Shown here: piece after piece, positions 48,992-60,695 of the stretch
How positions within the stretch are numbered: position 1 is the first letter of the stretch
Layout: each line of letters starts with the position of its first letter
NCBI GenBank assembly: GCA_022661535.1
Contig: JAKULF010000005.1
Location: 3,100,001 to 3,164,000, forward strand
Reading direction: 5' to 3'
Length of the DNA: 64,000 nt
Source of the DNA: Eutypa lata
Lineage: Eukaryota > Ascomycota > Sordariomycetes > Xylariales > Diatrypaceae
The notes under the pieces: model-generated
Database searches by the model: none
Told to the model about the DNA's origin: nothing
Seen by the model: the letters and a program-made list of their open reading frames with translations, nothing else
Program-made: the position numbers and the translations under genes

Positions 48992-51900
48992 GGTGTCCGT
49001 TTGCCCAGGGAAGGGGTCTTCAGTAAGAGGGAAAATAGAGGTGGGACGGTTGAGGTAAAGCAGTCCTGAAAATGAGGTGAAAGTGGGATATGTAACTCAA
49101 AAGAGTGCAAAGGGAAGACTGATCCTCTGCGATATGGTATGGGAAAGGAATCAGGTAATCTATGAAAGGTTTTGGGGGATGATGATGGATGAAGTAGAAT
49201 TCGTTGTTGAGGTCTTGTGTTTGAAGGTTCAAGTAGCTGTTTAGGTATGACGATTGCTATGGTACCTAGAGCTTAGGCCACTCTTCTGTTCTCTGTGGCA
49301 ACCTTAAGGAAAGTTCAAGTGGCAGGTGAGAGAAACTCATAGATTTTCAGGGTTCTTGCCACCTGCATCCAAGTGTTTCGGACTATGTAGGAGAGTGTAA
49401 GACTGCCTGACTGCCTGACACACCTGAGTGCAGCTCCACCGCTTATTTATTAGCGTCTTCTGCCTTCTACTAAGGTTAATAATGCACCTAGCACTAATAA
49501 CTAAGACACCTAAGCGTGCAAGAACAGGCAGAAAGGCTGATACGCAATCACCCAATGGCGTTACATTATCGATTAGGTACAGAGTACTCAACAAAGAATA
49601 CGTGGCTACGATTGCTCTCAATTTTCAGCCTCTCTTGCATTATCAAGACAGCCTGCAGTTATATTGATATCCATCGCCAATAAGGCTGTCTTTAGCTTAG
49701 AAATCCTTTTCTTCTGTCCAATTATCACCCCCAGAACAAACAAAATCACAGATGTATCTGCAGCATGTACATGTATAACATGTATGTACGAAGTACGTAC
49801 TTGCAGTTTAACCCAGGTACCTATCTAATCTTATCTCCACATGGTTATAGTGATCGGAGTTAGGCAACTGCCCCGCCTCACTTTATATACTGGGTATACA
49901 TTCATTGAAATAGTTCCTAATGTTCTTGTTACGATAAATGGTTGATATCATAATAGGAATAAAGGTGTATACCTGAGAGTGATTGTCATGATAGATTCCC
50001 CAAGATACCCATACTATACTATTCATACTGTGAAATGGCCCTGTAGCATTTGTGTCAGTTCATAGATACCTTCCTTCCCCTAATTCACCTTATCATGGGG
50101 ATTTATAGATGTACCACCATCCCTAATTGCATCCATAGGAAATTTGGGATATTAGAGGCATCATATGTCAGGTATATAGGAGTGGAACTTCAAGTGCTCG
50201 ACCCAGATCTTTTGCTAGTACGAGAGATTGTTAGCATAACATAATCAAGCTTCTAAGGTACAATCACACAAATCACCACATTGTATTACCAACAAAATAG
50301 GTGCCAATATCCATGAGACCTTGAAGGGAGCATCTCTCATTATTGGTCTTGAGGGTATCATTCACAAAGGCCCTTGAATACGCGTGATTCTCTATCGAAC
50401 GGAAGGGAAATCATGTCTGGGTCAAGTAATCTGGATCGCAGTTCAGGCAACGATTTTACCTTTGGACACCAGGAGGCAGCCAGGATGTCAGAGTATAGCT
50501 AGCAATGAGGGCTAGAGTGTCATAGTACATTCCATCTATCAAAATAGCTATCGATATGGCGGGTGTATTGTTTATTTGACTCTTGTCATGAGTAAAGCTA
50601 CATGTATTTCTCACTTAAGGGGCATCAATGACTGAAGTCTCCGGTTCGTCGAACTCATACAGGACTTAGCTGTTGGTTCGATCGATCATAATCCACCCCC
50701 TACAGAAGGGGACTACGTGCGTGGCATTGGCCACGGCTCTTACAGCTTCATTAGACGCATCCATCGTATCCGTAAGATTAGAGTGCCTGTCTGTAGATCC
50801 AAGACAAGATTATAGTAACCCGAAGATGATTGATAGACGCGCTCGGGTCTATAACGCCGTCACCGTGTATGGTCAAGGCAGCTTTCTCCAACGTTGTCAA
50901 TTCACTTAGGCCAACCGCCAACGTCTAAAGATGGCTGTGTCCTGCTCGACACCTTCAAAGGCGAAGTCAACGCTTGTGACTTACCCAACCTACGGTGGTT
51001 TCAATTCCTTGCCATGCTTTGAGCCTTCAGAATAACTGCGGCATTTGGTGTCAACCTGATCACTAGGTTTGGGGAGAGATGGTCCTCACATTAGCCAACT
51101 GGTGTGCTGAGGATCGATGGAGGGACAGGCATAAAACCAGTGTCAGCCATACAGTAGGTAGGCAGAAGGAAGATAAATATTGGAATTCTAGTTGCTCTAA
51201 TTACTTGAATGCTTGAGTAATACCTAGTGCTGCCGAGACTACTTAGTCATTAGTTTGTTATACTACGTAGATAAGTAGTCCTTCCTGGGGTTTAACTATC
51301 GGCATGTTATGATTGGCTGCGAATAAAACTACATATACCGATATGAGGACCAACAACAAGAACGAATATTACCTACATGCTCTCTTCTTCTTCTATTGAT
51401 TCAAGAATGCCCTTAACACGCAGAAAATAACTCTTGAACCTACCGATAGAAAAATTTTCACCCGAGTAGCCAACCAAGTATGCATTGCCGCTTCATGGAA
51501 ATCATCGGTATGTGGTAGAAGAAGTGCGGATGATTTTTGGGAAATGGGTGGCATGACCATTTGCTTCCATGCAGTTAATGCACCTTGCCCGCATATTGCG
51601 GCTCCCCCCTGTAATATTTGGCTTCTATCGGCCCCCTCTGACATCACAGCTCACTATTTGCAGATTTTAAGGCATTCCGCGCAGTAACACCAACACATAC
51701 ACATACACGAAGTAAAACATGAGATGTTCGTGGCCACAATGCAACATTATAACAGGTGGTACATAGAAGAGACAGAAAATTTTTCTTCGACTTCTGTTGG
51801 AACAGGAATATAATATGCATACCTATCTGATTGCCTACTTAACCCGATGAGAAGCGATGACATGAACGGCAGGATGCTCTGGACCTCCAGAGTCCAGATC

Positions 51901-52665
51901 TCCTGCCCGTCTGGGCAGCCCTTGCACGCGGAAGGGAAGAGAAAAAAAATTCATCAGCCTTGTTGTTGCTGCTCACATGCACAAGAGGGCTGGTCCCCGT
52001 CTGAAACCCCACCACGAGTAGCATTGGCCAATACTAGCCGCTAGACTCCAGAGCTGTGCCGGGGAGTTGGTGGGGTTCGCGATAAGGCCATCGGCAAGGT
52101 TATAGGAGGCTAGATAGGAAAGTACAAAACATATTTGTGAGAGTTCTGCAATCTTCCCTCGTAACTCGGGTTATTGAAAGTACTCCTGTATCAATGCAGG
52201 CCATGCTAAAATCTTGGCTTTCGATGCAACTCCACCACAATCTTTCAATATCCAGAGCTACCGGCGGCTTGTCGAGGAAGCTGAACGGATAGACGCGCCA
52301 GGAAGCACCGAACTCTTATATCAGTCTTAAGTGCCTACCTACCTACTCCCTATCTATATTTCGATTAGTATGTGTGTTCCGTAATATACCTAGTTACAAT
52401 TGGCGATAACTGCCATAATCGTGTTGTTCTCCTCGTTCCATCTCGTGCCTTAGGTCGAGGAATCGTGTCTGCTTGCTTGCTTGCATGTTTGTTCATTCTC
52501 TCCTTCCGATCTTATTTTTTGTCGTTGTTGTAGAAGTCCTTGCCAATCCTCACACCCCACTTCCCATAGCCCAGCCACCAGCTGTTGTAAAAGAGTTGTA
52601 GAGTGCGTGTGTTGATTGCTGTTGTTTTTCTTCCGCCGCCGCTCGCTACACAAAGAAACAAATAA
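48992..52665. other. Divergent intergenic region, no gene recognised
   Basis: 3.7 kb between the CDC48 start (minus) and the amino-acid transporter start (plus), so both promoters lie here. Three GTGGCA motifs cluster at 49295-49362 upstream of CDC48. The middle (about 49700-51300) is AT-rich with short frames and looks like intergenic debris. No gene is supported. Confidence 0.5.
49295..49362. promoter_or_regulatory. Cluster of proteasome-element-like GTGGCA motifs upstream of CDC48
   Basis: GTGGCA occurs at 49295-49300 and 49319-49324 on the plus strand and at 49357-49362 on the minus strand; the last sits in GGTGGCAAG, one base from the yeast element GGTGGCAAA. In yeast that element is bound by Rpn4 and lies upstream of CDC48 and proteasome genes. 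The cluster is about 300-370 bases upstream of the CDC48 ATG. Function here is inferred only. Confidence 0.3.
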
Positions 52666-55311
52666 ATGCCCGCTCGACAGCCGACGTCATGGGACGAGTA
52701 CGAGCGCGGCGCATCCCCAGGCCCGAGCGATAGTGCCGCCTCCTCGCTCGGCAACCAGAGCATCCGGTTCGAGGAGCAGCCTCTGCTCAGCGACAACGGG
52801 TCGCGGGATCACCGCAATGGCGACCGACCGGCTATGGGCCGTAGGAGGTGAGTTATTACATTACATATGCATGCCTTACACCCATATCCTCGCTAGCAGC
52901 CCGTTCTCCGTGTTTTTGGAGGGAAAAAAGAACAGGAGCTAAAAAGAAGATATCCCACGACACACAAAAAAACAGGTCCTCGAGCACGAACCCATTCGCC
53001 AACCTCACAGACATCGGCGGTGTCAACAGTATCCGGCAGTTCAGCCGCAGTTGGCAGCGCGCCGCCGTCTTTCATGAAGTCATCCCGCAGCGGCCGAGTT
53101 TCGCCTTCGCGCCCGACCAGGAGCCCGTACAGCACGCTACTGCCGCCGCCGAACCGAACCACCAATATGCCAGGGGCGATGTCGAAGCAGGTCCCCGAGC
53201 ATCACTGCTCCGCGAGCGCCTAGAAGCGCACGATGTGTCCGAGAATGCAATAGGAGAAGGCGACGACAATGACGAGGGCGGCAATGGCGCAGCAGCAGCC
53301 GACCCAGCCTCCTCCCACTTAGCCGCCGGCGACGACCATTTGCACGAAGCGAAGCGACAGCGCTCCGGCAGCGACCTTTTCCGGGTATTCTCGTCCTCAG
53401 CAGCGGGGGGCTCCATATTATCGGGGCGACAGCACGAGCGGCGCAACTCGATCTTCGAGGTACCGCCGCACCTGGCGACGCCGGACATCGTCGGCAGCTG
53501 GGGGACGTACCGGAGCTACGGGACGACGCTCGAGTCGGACGACGGCGTCAGCCGGTCGTCGATGGCGCATGCGGCGGACCTATGGCGCCAGCAGCAGGAG
53601 ACGGGCGCCAACGTCCCTGACGGCCAGCGTCCGCCCATCCTCGTCAAGGAGGTGGAGCAGGAGGGCCGGATCGTGCTCGCGGTCTCGGGGCAGTCTACCC
53701 TCCCGCAGACGATCATGAATGCGACAAAGTAAGTGTGTGTTGTTTTTTCCCCACCTCCCTCTCCCCCTGTTTTTTTATATCAACTATCTAGAGATCTCCG
53801 ACAAGGCAGAGGAAAAGGAGGGTTCGCTGACCAGGTATATACCACAGTGTCTTGATCGGCGTCGGCTTGCTCAGTTTGCCCATGGGGCTCAAGTACGCAG
53901 GATGGGTTTGCGGCATAATCATTCTGTGCCTATGCGCTCTGGTGACTAGCTGGACCGCGAAGATACTGGCGAGGTGTATGGACCTAGATCCTACGATGAT
54001 CACGTTCTCCGACATCGCCTATGTCTCATTCGGGAAGAAGGCTCGGATAGTCACTTCGGTCCTGTTCACGCTCGAGCTACTTGCGGCGTGCGTAGCGCTC
54101 ATCGTACTGTTTGCCGACTCATTGGCCTTGCTGTTCCCCGGGACTTTGACCGTGGTGGGATGGAAGATTATATGCGCTTTGATACTCATACCCTTGCAAT
54201 TTGCTCCCCTTTCGATACTCAGCTTTACCAGCTTTATCGGAATCGTTTGCAATTTCTGCAGTAGGTTTTTTTCGACTACCCAGCTCATTAGAGAGGCTAA
54301 CGCTGGGTAGTTGTCATTCTTGTGTTCTTGTGCGGGTTTTTGAAGCCAAATGCTCCTGGGTCACTTCTCGAACCGGCTACGACGTATCTCTTCCCCGCTA
54401 ATTGGCTGACACTGCCCCTATCTCTTGGGCTGCTGATGTCTCCATGGGGTGGACACGGTGTTTTCCCTAATGTATATTGTCACTCCTATTTACCTCTCGT
54501 TGCAAAGCTAACGTCGTGATTAGATCTACCGGGACATGAGACACCCATATCGCTTCAAGGAGGTGAGGACTACATCGTATTTGGTCTTAACGGATGAAAT
54601 GCTGACAGATTAGGCGGTACAATATACTTTTGGCATGAGCGTGAGTACCCGAGCTGTGTTGTTTCCAGGGAGCATTGAAATTGACTGTCAAATAGTATCT
54701 CATTGACGCGTCGGTGGCGGTTGTGGGCTTGTTGATGTTCGGAGACGGTGTCCACGACGAGATCACGGCCAATATCCTCGAAGAAAAGGGTTACCCGGCG
54801 ATCACTCACATCCTCCTAGTCATATTCATCGCCATCATCCCCCTGACCAAAATCCCCTTAAATGCGCAGCCCATCATTACGACATTCGAGGTCCTGTTTG
54901 GACTCCGCCAGCAAGTTGTTTCGGGGGAAGGAAATTTAGTTGGGCTAACGAGCACTTCGCGCGGTATTCTTAAGGCCGCGGTCAGAGTTGTGACGTTGCT
55001 GGTGTTCTTGATCGTTGCCATTCTATTCCCCGCATTCGATTCCATCATGGCGTTCATGGGAAGTGCGCTGTGCTTCACCATCTGTGTGACGTGAGTAAAC
55101 CACAAACTTACCTCCTGCCTTCTAACGTATTTCTCCAAGCGGCTAACACTTTTCCAGGTTTCCCCTTGCCTTCTACCTGAAGCTCTTCCATCACGAGATC
55201 AGCATCCGTGAGCGCATATTCGCATGGTGCGTCATGTTGACCTCCCTCACGCTCTCCATAATTGGGACCGTGTGGGCATTCTTGCCCAAGAGCCTCATTG
55301 GTGCCGAATGA
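52666..55311 (+). CDS. AVT1: Vacuolar amino-acid transporter, AVT family (AAAP superfamily)
   Basis: Eight exons (52666-52847, 52976-53728, 53848-54260, 54311-54471, 54524-54562, 54614-54640, 54696-55090, 55158-55311) join to 707 aa with consistent phases. Residues 1-311 form a Ser/Ala/Asp-rich, hydrophilic extension without membrane helices. The carrier begins with the family signature NVLIGVGLLSLPMGLKYAGW at 312 and runs to the end through about ten hydrophobic helices, including LEPATTYLFPANWLTLPLSLGLLMSPWGGHGVFPN and YLIDASVAVVGLLMFGD. The IYRDMRHPYRFKE and AVQYTFGMS blocks are encoded by 39-nt and 27-nt exons. AVT proteins exchange neutral amino acids for protons across the vacuolar membrane; the long N-terminal tail matches Avt1 rather than Avt3 or Avt4. 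Substrate and direction are inferred from family. Confidence 0.9.
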
Positions 55312-56974
55312 ATGTAGGAAATGGGACAACCGCTCTAGCGGTGGTTCTAGTGGTTGGCTTTTTTCGGAGGTCTCGCATATCAGTTTTGCATTAGCATCGT
55401 GCATCAGGGCGGCAGGCATAGCATGGTAGCAGCGACAGGCTCGTGTTAGTAGCATTGTTTGGTTCCCCCGGGCGCAAAAGGTATGGACGGGGAAGTTATG
55501 TTTACGTATGATACAAATAATAACAGTTCATATTGCTCTATTTCTATTTACGCTTTCTTGCTGTTACTACAGTCTCAACAGACTACTTGAAAGGGGCATA
55601 TGATAGAACGGGATTGCTTTGATTCATATTCATTACAATTGTATATAGTGACATGACAGCGTGCTCTAAGTGATTACTTCAGTCATAGAGTAGTCCATCC
55701 AAGCAGGCATGTGCTATATTCACTCGATAGGGGGTTTGGCTTATATACTTCGCAAATCGTCTTGCCATTGCTAGGATTTCTCAAATAAGCAGCTGTCAAC
55801 AGCGTAACATATTTACAACTCTCATGCCAATATCATATGCGATGGAATATATGGGAGGGGGATAAGCAACCTTAGATAGTGCGGCGGAATCATGTCTATA
55901 TCCTTCGACGGAAAGCTACTTAAATTTACGTGTTAAACTACATGTAGTACTAGAATATTGTCGGGGAAGAATTAGGAGAGCCGGCATGGTAAGCATGCCC
56001 AGGACTCATTGAATCAAGCTACGTATCAAGCTACATACGAAGCTACGTGACTTGCGATCCCAGACCTTGACTCACGTACCTATGAAAAACCTACTACCTA
56101 GCTGTCTTGTCACTTGTGATAGGATACCATATACCAAGCCGGTATCCTATCTCTAGAGCTTCCATCCCGTGCCCCAACTGACGGAATAAAAGGTCCCGTG
56201 TGCTTTGAGCTTCCTATGTTATGAAGACTACGATAGAGTAGGAACGTAACGATTATTATCAATCCTATTTGATTACATTCTCATGGATATTACTTAAAAC
56301 CACATATATGTACATGGCATTCTTGGGATATAGATGTGGTACGGATGACGGTTCGCCATGTCTTTTCTGCCTTTTAGGATTCCTTGGGGCTCGTTATATA
56401 ATCACATGTCATTGATGTTGCGGTATTATATGACGTCGAAATAGCTCGACATACATAGTTTCAACTCAACCTCCACCACTGTGTTAGTATGCCCACCATG
56501 TTCTGTTTGGCATTATCATATACCTAGCCTTACGCTGAGTGAGGATCCTCCTTCTCAATGGTCTCAAGATTCCCCCTCTACCTAACCTCGTACTCGTCTA
56601 ACTACATTAACTCATTAAACGACGACGTTCGTACCAGCAATGCAGCATAGCAAGCCACCCCATAAACATATCATATAGTGCAGTGTTCAACATCCCTAGT
56701 TTGTTTCACTTCCACGTAACAGTCGTTCATATTCAGATGCCAAGTTCCGTCTATACTTACCTAAAATACCTACCTAGTTACTAACTAGGAAATAAGTAAA
56801 CATGATGAAATCTAGCTCATTCCAACGCACCAGGCAACGTAACTAAACCCTCCGTGAAACTGACACGCTCTTAAGAAGCTTACGCATGTGTAATAAGTCA
56901 ACAAACACCTACCTATGACCTTCGTCATACATCGTGTCCTAGGTTAGGAAGTACGTATGTACATACCCAATCTT

Positions 56975-57017
<43 letters not shown>

Positions 57018-58739
57018 ACAGCCTCAAGCTAAGCTAGCTAATAAGCTAACCAGATACATAAGTACATATGTATGTAGCTGTAAGCTAACCCAGTACGGTC
57101 ATGGAAGGGAGCTCCACGGAGCTCATCTCGTTGGGGGGAACTATAGAGAAGCTAAAAGTACATACCTAGCTGACGGCCTACATACCTAGCATAGTAATAC
57201 AGTAATAATAGCAAAAGGGGTCACGCGGATTGGGCGCAGCTCCAGCGAGGCAATAACTGACACATAACACACATGTATGTAATGTAAGCAAGCTCATCAG
57301 GCAGTCAAAGCGTTGCCCATTTGATAGTTACTTGTTAGTAAAGTTTAATGATTATTAGGTGGATTGGATTAGTTAGATTATTATTATGCCCACCTCTGAC
57401 TACTTACCTACACGCAGGTAGTTAGACGATCCCGAGCGCCGCTCCGGGATCGGGTGGTATGGCTCACCAGGTCGTACGTATAATGTGGGTTTCAATATGA
57501 CTCTCTCCGTGGATACTTCCGTCAATGGCTCCATGGCTTTCCGAGATAGGTACCTACATACTTCTTGCTTTTTGCTTGGAGTCACCCCGCTGGAGGTAAG
57601 TATGTCAATAGTTTAGACATAGATATAACACCATTGCGGGTCGAACGCAACTTTATCCTCATGACTGGTGGTTTGTGTAGTGGATCCGCTCTTCTCTCCC
57701 ATCTCCCAACAAATCGCCACGGCGTGCCATTCATCAACGATAGCTTATCTGTCCTTATCTCCAATTCACATGCCATGCTACGGACCTACGTATGGTATGA
57801 TTGCTGCGATTTGTAACTTAGTAGCTAGTAAGATATCCGACGTCATTCGATGTATCTAGAACGTCCGGACCCGAGACCCCTTTTACCTACTATGTACCTA
57901 CCTACCTACTGCAAGTTAAAGCATGAACTTTAACAACGAGCAAACGCCGCCGTACCCGGCGCCTCTACGTGATGACTCGCTCGGACCGGGGAGTTTTGGC
58001 TGTCCGCTTTCCCGCACTATAGCCCGGGACACGTAGGTAGGTAGGTATGTAGTATCATGTGGCGATGTTTACCAAGTAAACTTTATTCATGGATCGAAAT
58101 TCATCACGAGTAGAAAGTCACGATAACAAGTGCATTGCAACAGAGTGACTATGACCACACGTAGCCATTGTGTAAGATAGCCGAATAAAGGATAATTTGA
58201 CGAATAAGAATTATTCTTATCAGCCGTGAAAAGTATCTCTCAAAACTGTTGCTTCTAGCTACGTCAATTCTACTTTCAAGTCTAAAAATATCAATTAGCT
58301 ATATGGAAGTACATATAGGTAATTAGACTTCATACAACCACTACAGTGACGATCATAGGAGGCAAGTCAACCATAATTAAGCAAACATAGTAAGAGCATG
58401 GTTTGAGTGGGTAACTTCTGGTATTGTATTGTAATATGGAGATATCTAATACCTAGAGAGCGAGTTGAAGCTAGATCAACCCACGGGGAGTGTCATAAGG
58501 GTGCTGCCAGTTGCCAAACTTCGTGATCCAAAACATGGGAAACCATTGGGCGTCATGACCATGGTTTCCTTGGTCATGCATTCCATGCATGGCCATGCCA
58601 AACATTATTACCGCAAGAGAGAAAAATAACAGAACAGAACGAGTAGAGTGTACAGACGTTCGGCAGCAACCCCCAAGACCACAACCCGAAAGGAGATGAT
58701 GAGCACAACTACAAGAGGCAGACTAGCGAAAAAAAATGC
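55312..58739. other. Intergenic region, TACC-rich, no gene recognised
   Basis: 3.4 kb between the convergent transporter and kinase genes. It is AT-rich with many TACC/GGTA tetranucleotides (for example 56767-56790, 57895-57910 and 58033-58050) and a long CA microsatellite. Frames are short. No gene is supported. Confidence 0.5.
56976..57016. repeat. (CA)n microsatellite, about 41 bases
   Basis: The longest perfect dinucleotide tract in the window, in intergenic DNA. Confidence 0.95.
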
Positions 58740-60695
58740 TCAGATAACTCGAGCATCCTGCCAGTGGCCAACCCACTCATCGCCGAACCCGTGGCGTTTC
58801 TCCCGGCGCCACGCATTATTCCAATCTCGGCTTTTGTTCCACGGGCAAGCGCCCGGGATGGCACGATCCCGATTCCATTTATGACCGTGCTGATTTGAAT
58901 TGTCCCATAATCCTGTCCCCAAAGCATACGAACCATTGAAAGCAAAACCAAACTGACGCTTGGACTTCGAATTGTCGGGAGACTTTGACCCGGACGATCC
59001 GCCGAACGCTCGTCGACGCTCCCCAAGTTCTGCCCACTTGTCAAGCACGCTACGCTTCGAGGGTGGTGAGTAGTGTGCCAAGTCGTGCTCAATTTGCTTG
59101 GGAGCAGTAGGCTCATGAAAGAAAAACCCGTCGGCAACTAGATCTCCGTCGATATCGTCCGAAAAGGTATCGACGACAGGCGAAAGGGCCTCCACTGTCT
59201 TGTCATCATCCTGCACCGACTCCTGGACCGATGTCGCCTGCCCAATTTGAGTTGGCGTCGCATCCGGTTTGCTCTCCTGGCTCCAAGTCCTCGAATTCAG
59301 CTGCTTAAGCGCTTGGAGTTGGCGAGCATTTTCCTGCTCATCTTCTTCGACATCCTCCTCCCACATGTCACTCCAGCTCTTAGATACGGCATCCTTCTGG
59401 CGACCAAATACCATGGACATAGCGTTCAAACTTGGTCTCGGCCTTGACATGGTGATTGGCAGAGAGCCAGACATAGCCGAGACCTTAGCTCCAGCACGTG
59501 ACGGGACATCCATTGGGCCCGAGATGGCAAGCGAGTTCATGGAGGTAGCAAGATTCGAAGTGAGAACGGATGACATCGAAGGCGTCTGGACAGACCCTGA
59601 AAACCAGTCCACGGTACCCTCCGACCTCGGGAAAAGGTCTTCGGTGTAGCTCTCGTCATCAGGAATGGCACTAAGCTGCCTGATGGGGTGAGGGCTGGCA
59701 TGGAGCGCTTTGGCCCAGGGGAATGATCCTTGGTCGACCTGAGGGCTCTGGAGCGACGGGGTGCGAAGCGGCTCGCGGTTGGCGGTGGCAAGGGTGGTCC
59801 GATCGCCAGCACAGAAGTCATCGAGCACCTCATCAAGGGTGGTGAAGCTAATCACGCGCTGGAGCGCATTCCTGGCACCGACGAGGGACCGCTTGGTGGG
59901 ATCTAGGTTCATGCACTGTACAATGACCTCGTAGGTATCCTGGGACATGGAAGGGAACACATCGAAGAGCGATTGCTTGTCGCGAGAGAAATCCAGGAAC
60001 AAGGGATCAGACTCGGTAGGGGTCGAAAATGGATTCCGCGAGAACAATATGTTGAGCAGGCATATGCCAATTGCCCAGATGTCAGCCTGGGCCGGAGAGT
60101 ACCCAGCCCCAGCAGACTCGTACTGCTCAGGCGACATGTAACGGTCACTCCCAACGGTAGTCTCGTAACTCCACTTGTCCGTAGTAGCTAGTCCAAAATC
60201 ACCAAGCTTCATGGCACCCGTCTCGGTGAGGAATACATTCTCTGGCTTGATATCCCTGTGGTAAATACCCTTGGAGTGCATGTACGAGACCGCATCTACA
60301 AGCTCGAGCATGAAGCGGCGAACATGTTCCGTTTCGAGAGGTCCACAGCCGGTGCGAATTGCCTCGTACAGATCCCCGCGGGAGCAGTATTCGAGGACCA
60401 GGTACATATGAGCATCGGTCTCGAAAGAGTGGATTAAATTGACAATGTTAGGGTGAGCGCCGAGGTGGCGGTGGCAGAAGAGCTCCTCGGATTTTTCGTC
60501 AAACGCGAAGTCCATCCCACCAACATCATTGGCTACAGCCCGCTTGGTAAGACACTTGATCGCAACGAGGTGGTTGGTCTGAAGATCCCGCGCCATAAAC
60601 ACCATTCCAAAAGATCCATGATTAAGAGGGGAGAGTGTTTGAAACCTCCCGTCGAGTAGAACGCCATCTTGAAAGTTGTTCCTCAAGCATTCCAT
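58740..60695 (-). CDS. KSP1: Serine/threonine protein kinase, Ksp1/Ran1 group
   Basis: Single-exon gene of 651 aa starting at the ATG at 60695. The kinase domain spans about 18-300. It has a glycine loop NHGSFGMV (25-32) in which the first glycine of the usual GxGxxG is Asn25, the ATP-binding Lys47 in VAIK, the catalytic loop HRDIKPEN (146-153), DFG at 166-168, and MSPE (187-190) in place of APE. The insert ELFCHRHLGAHPNIVNL and the motif YHRDIKPENVFL fit the Ran1/Ksp1/Sks1/Vhs1 group. A long tail with acidic, Ser/Thr-rich blocks follows (SWSDMWEEDVEEDEQEN) and ends in a Trp/Arg/Asn-rich stretch. In yeasts these kinases link nutrient signals to autophagy, filamentation and, for Ran1, the mitosis-meiosis choice. 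Residues for catalysis are intact, so it should be active. Which paralogue it is cannot be settled here. Confidence 0.88.
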   Translation of the reverse strand: MECLRNNFQDGVLLDGRFQTLSPLNHGSFGMVFMARDLQTNHLVAIKCLTKRAVANDVGGMDFAFDEKSEELFCHRHLGAHPNIVNLIHSFETDAHMYLVLEYCSRGDLYEAIRTGCGPLETEHVRRFMLELVDAVSYMHSKGIYHRDIKPENVFLTETGAMKLGDFGLATTDKWSYETTVGSDRYMSPEQYESAGAGYSPAQADIWAIGICLLNILFSRNPFSTPTESDPLFLDFSRDKQSLFDVFPSMSQDTYEVIVQCMNLDPTKRSLVGARNALQRVISFTTLDEVLDDFCAGDRTTLATANREPLRTPSLQSPQVDQGSFPWAKALHASPHPIRQLSAIPDDESYTEDLFPRSEGTVDWFSGSVQTPSMSSVLTSNLATSMNSLAISGPMDVPSRAGAKVSAMSGSLPITMSRPRPSLNAMSMVFGRQKDAVSKSWSDMWEEDVEEDEQENARQLQALKQLNSRTWSQESKPDATPTQIGQATSVQESVQDDDKTVEALSPVVDTFSDDIDGDLVADGFFFHEPTAPKQIEHDLAHYSPPSKRSVLDKWAELGERRRAFGGSSGSKSPDNSKSKRQFGFAFNGSYALGTGLWDNSNQHGHKWNRDRAIPGACPWNKSRDWNNAWRREKRHGFGDEWVGHWQDARVI

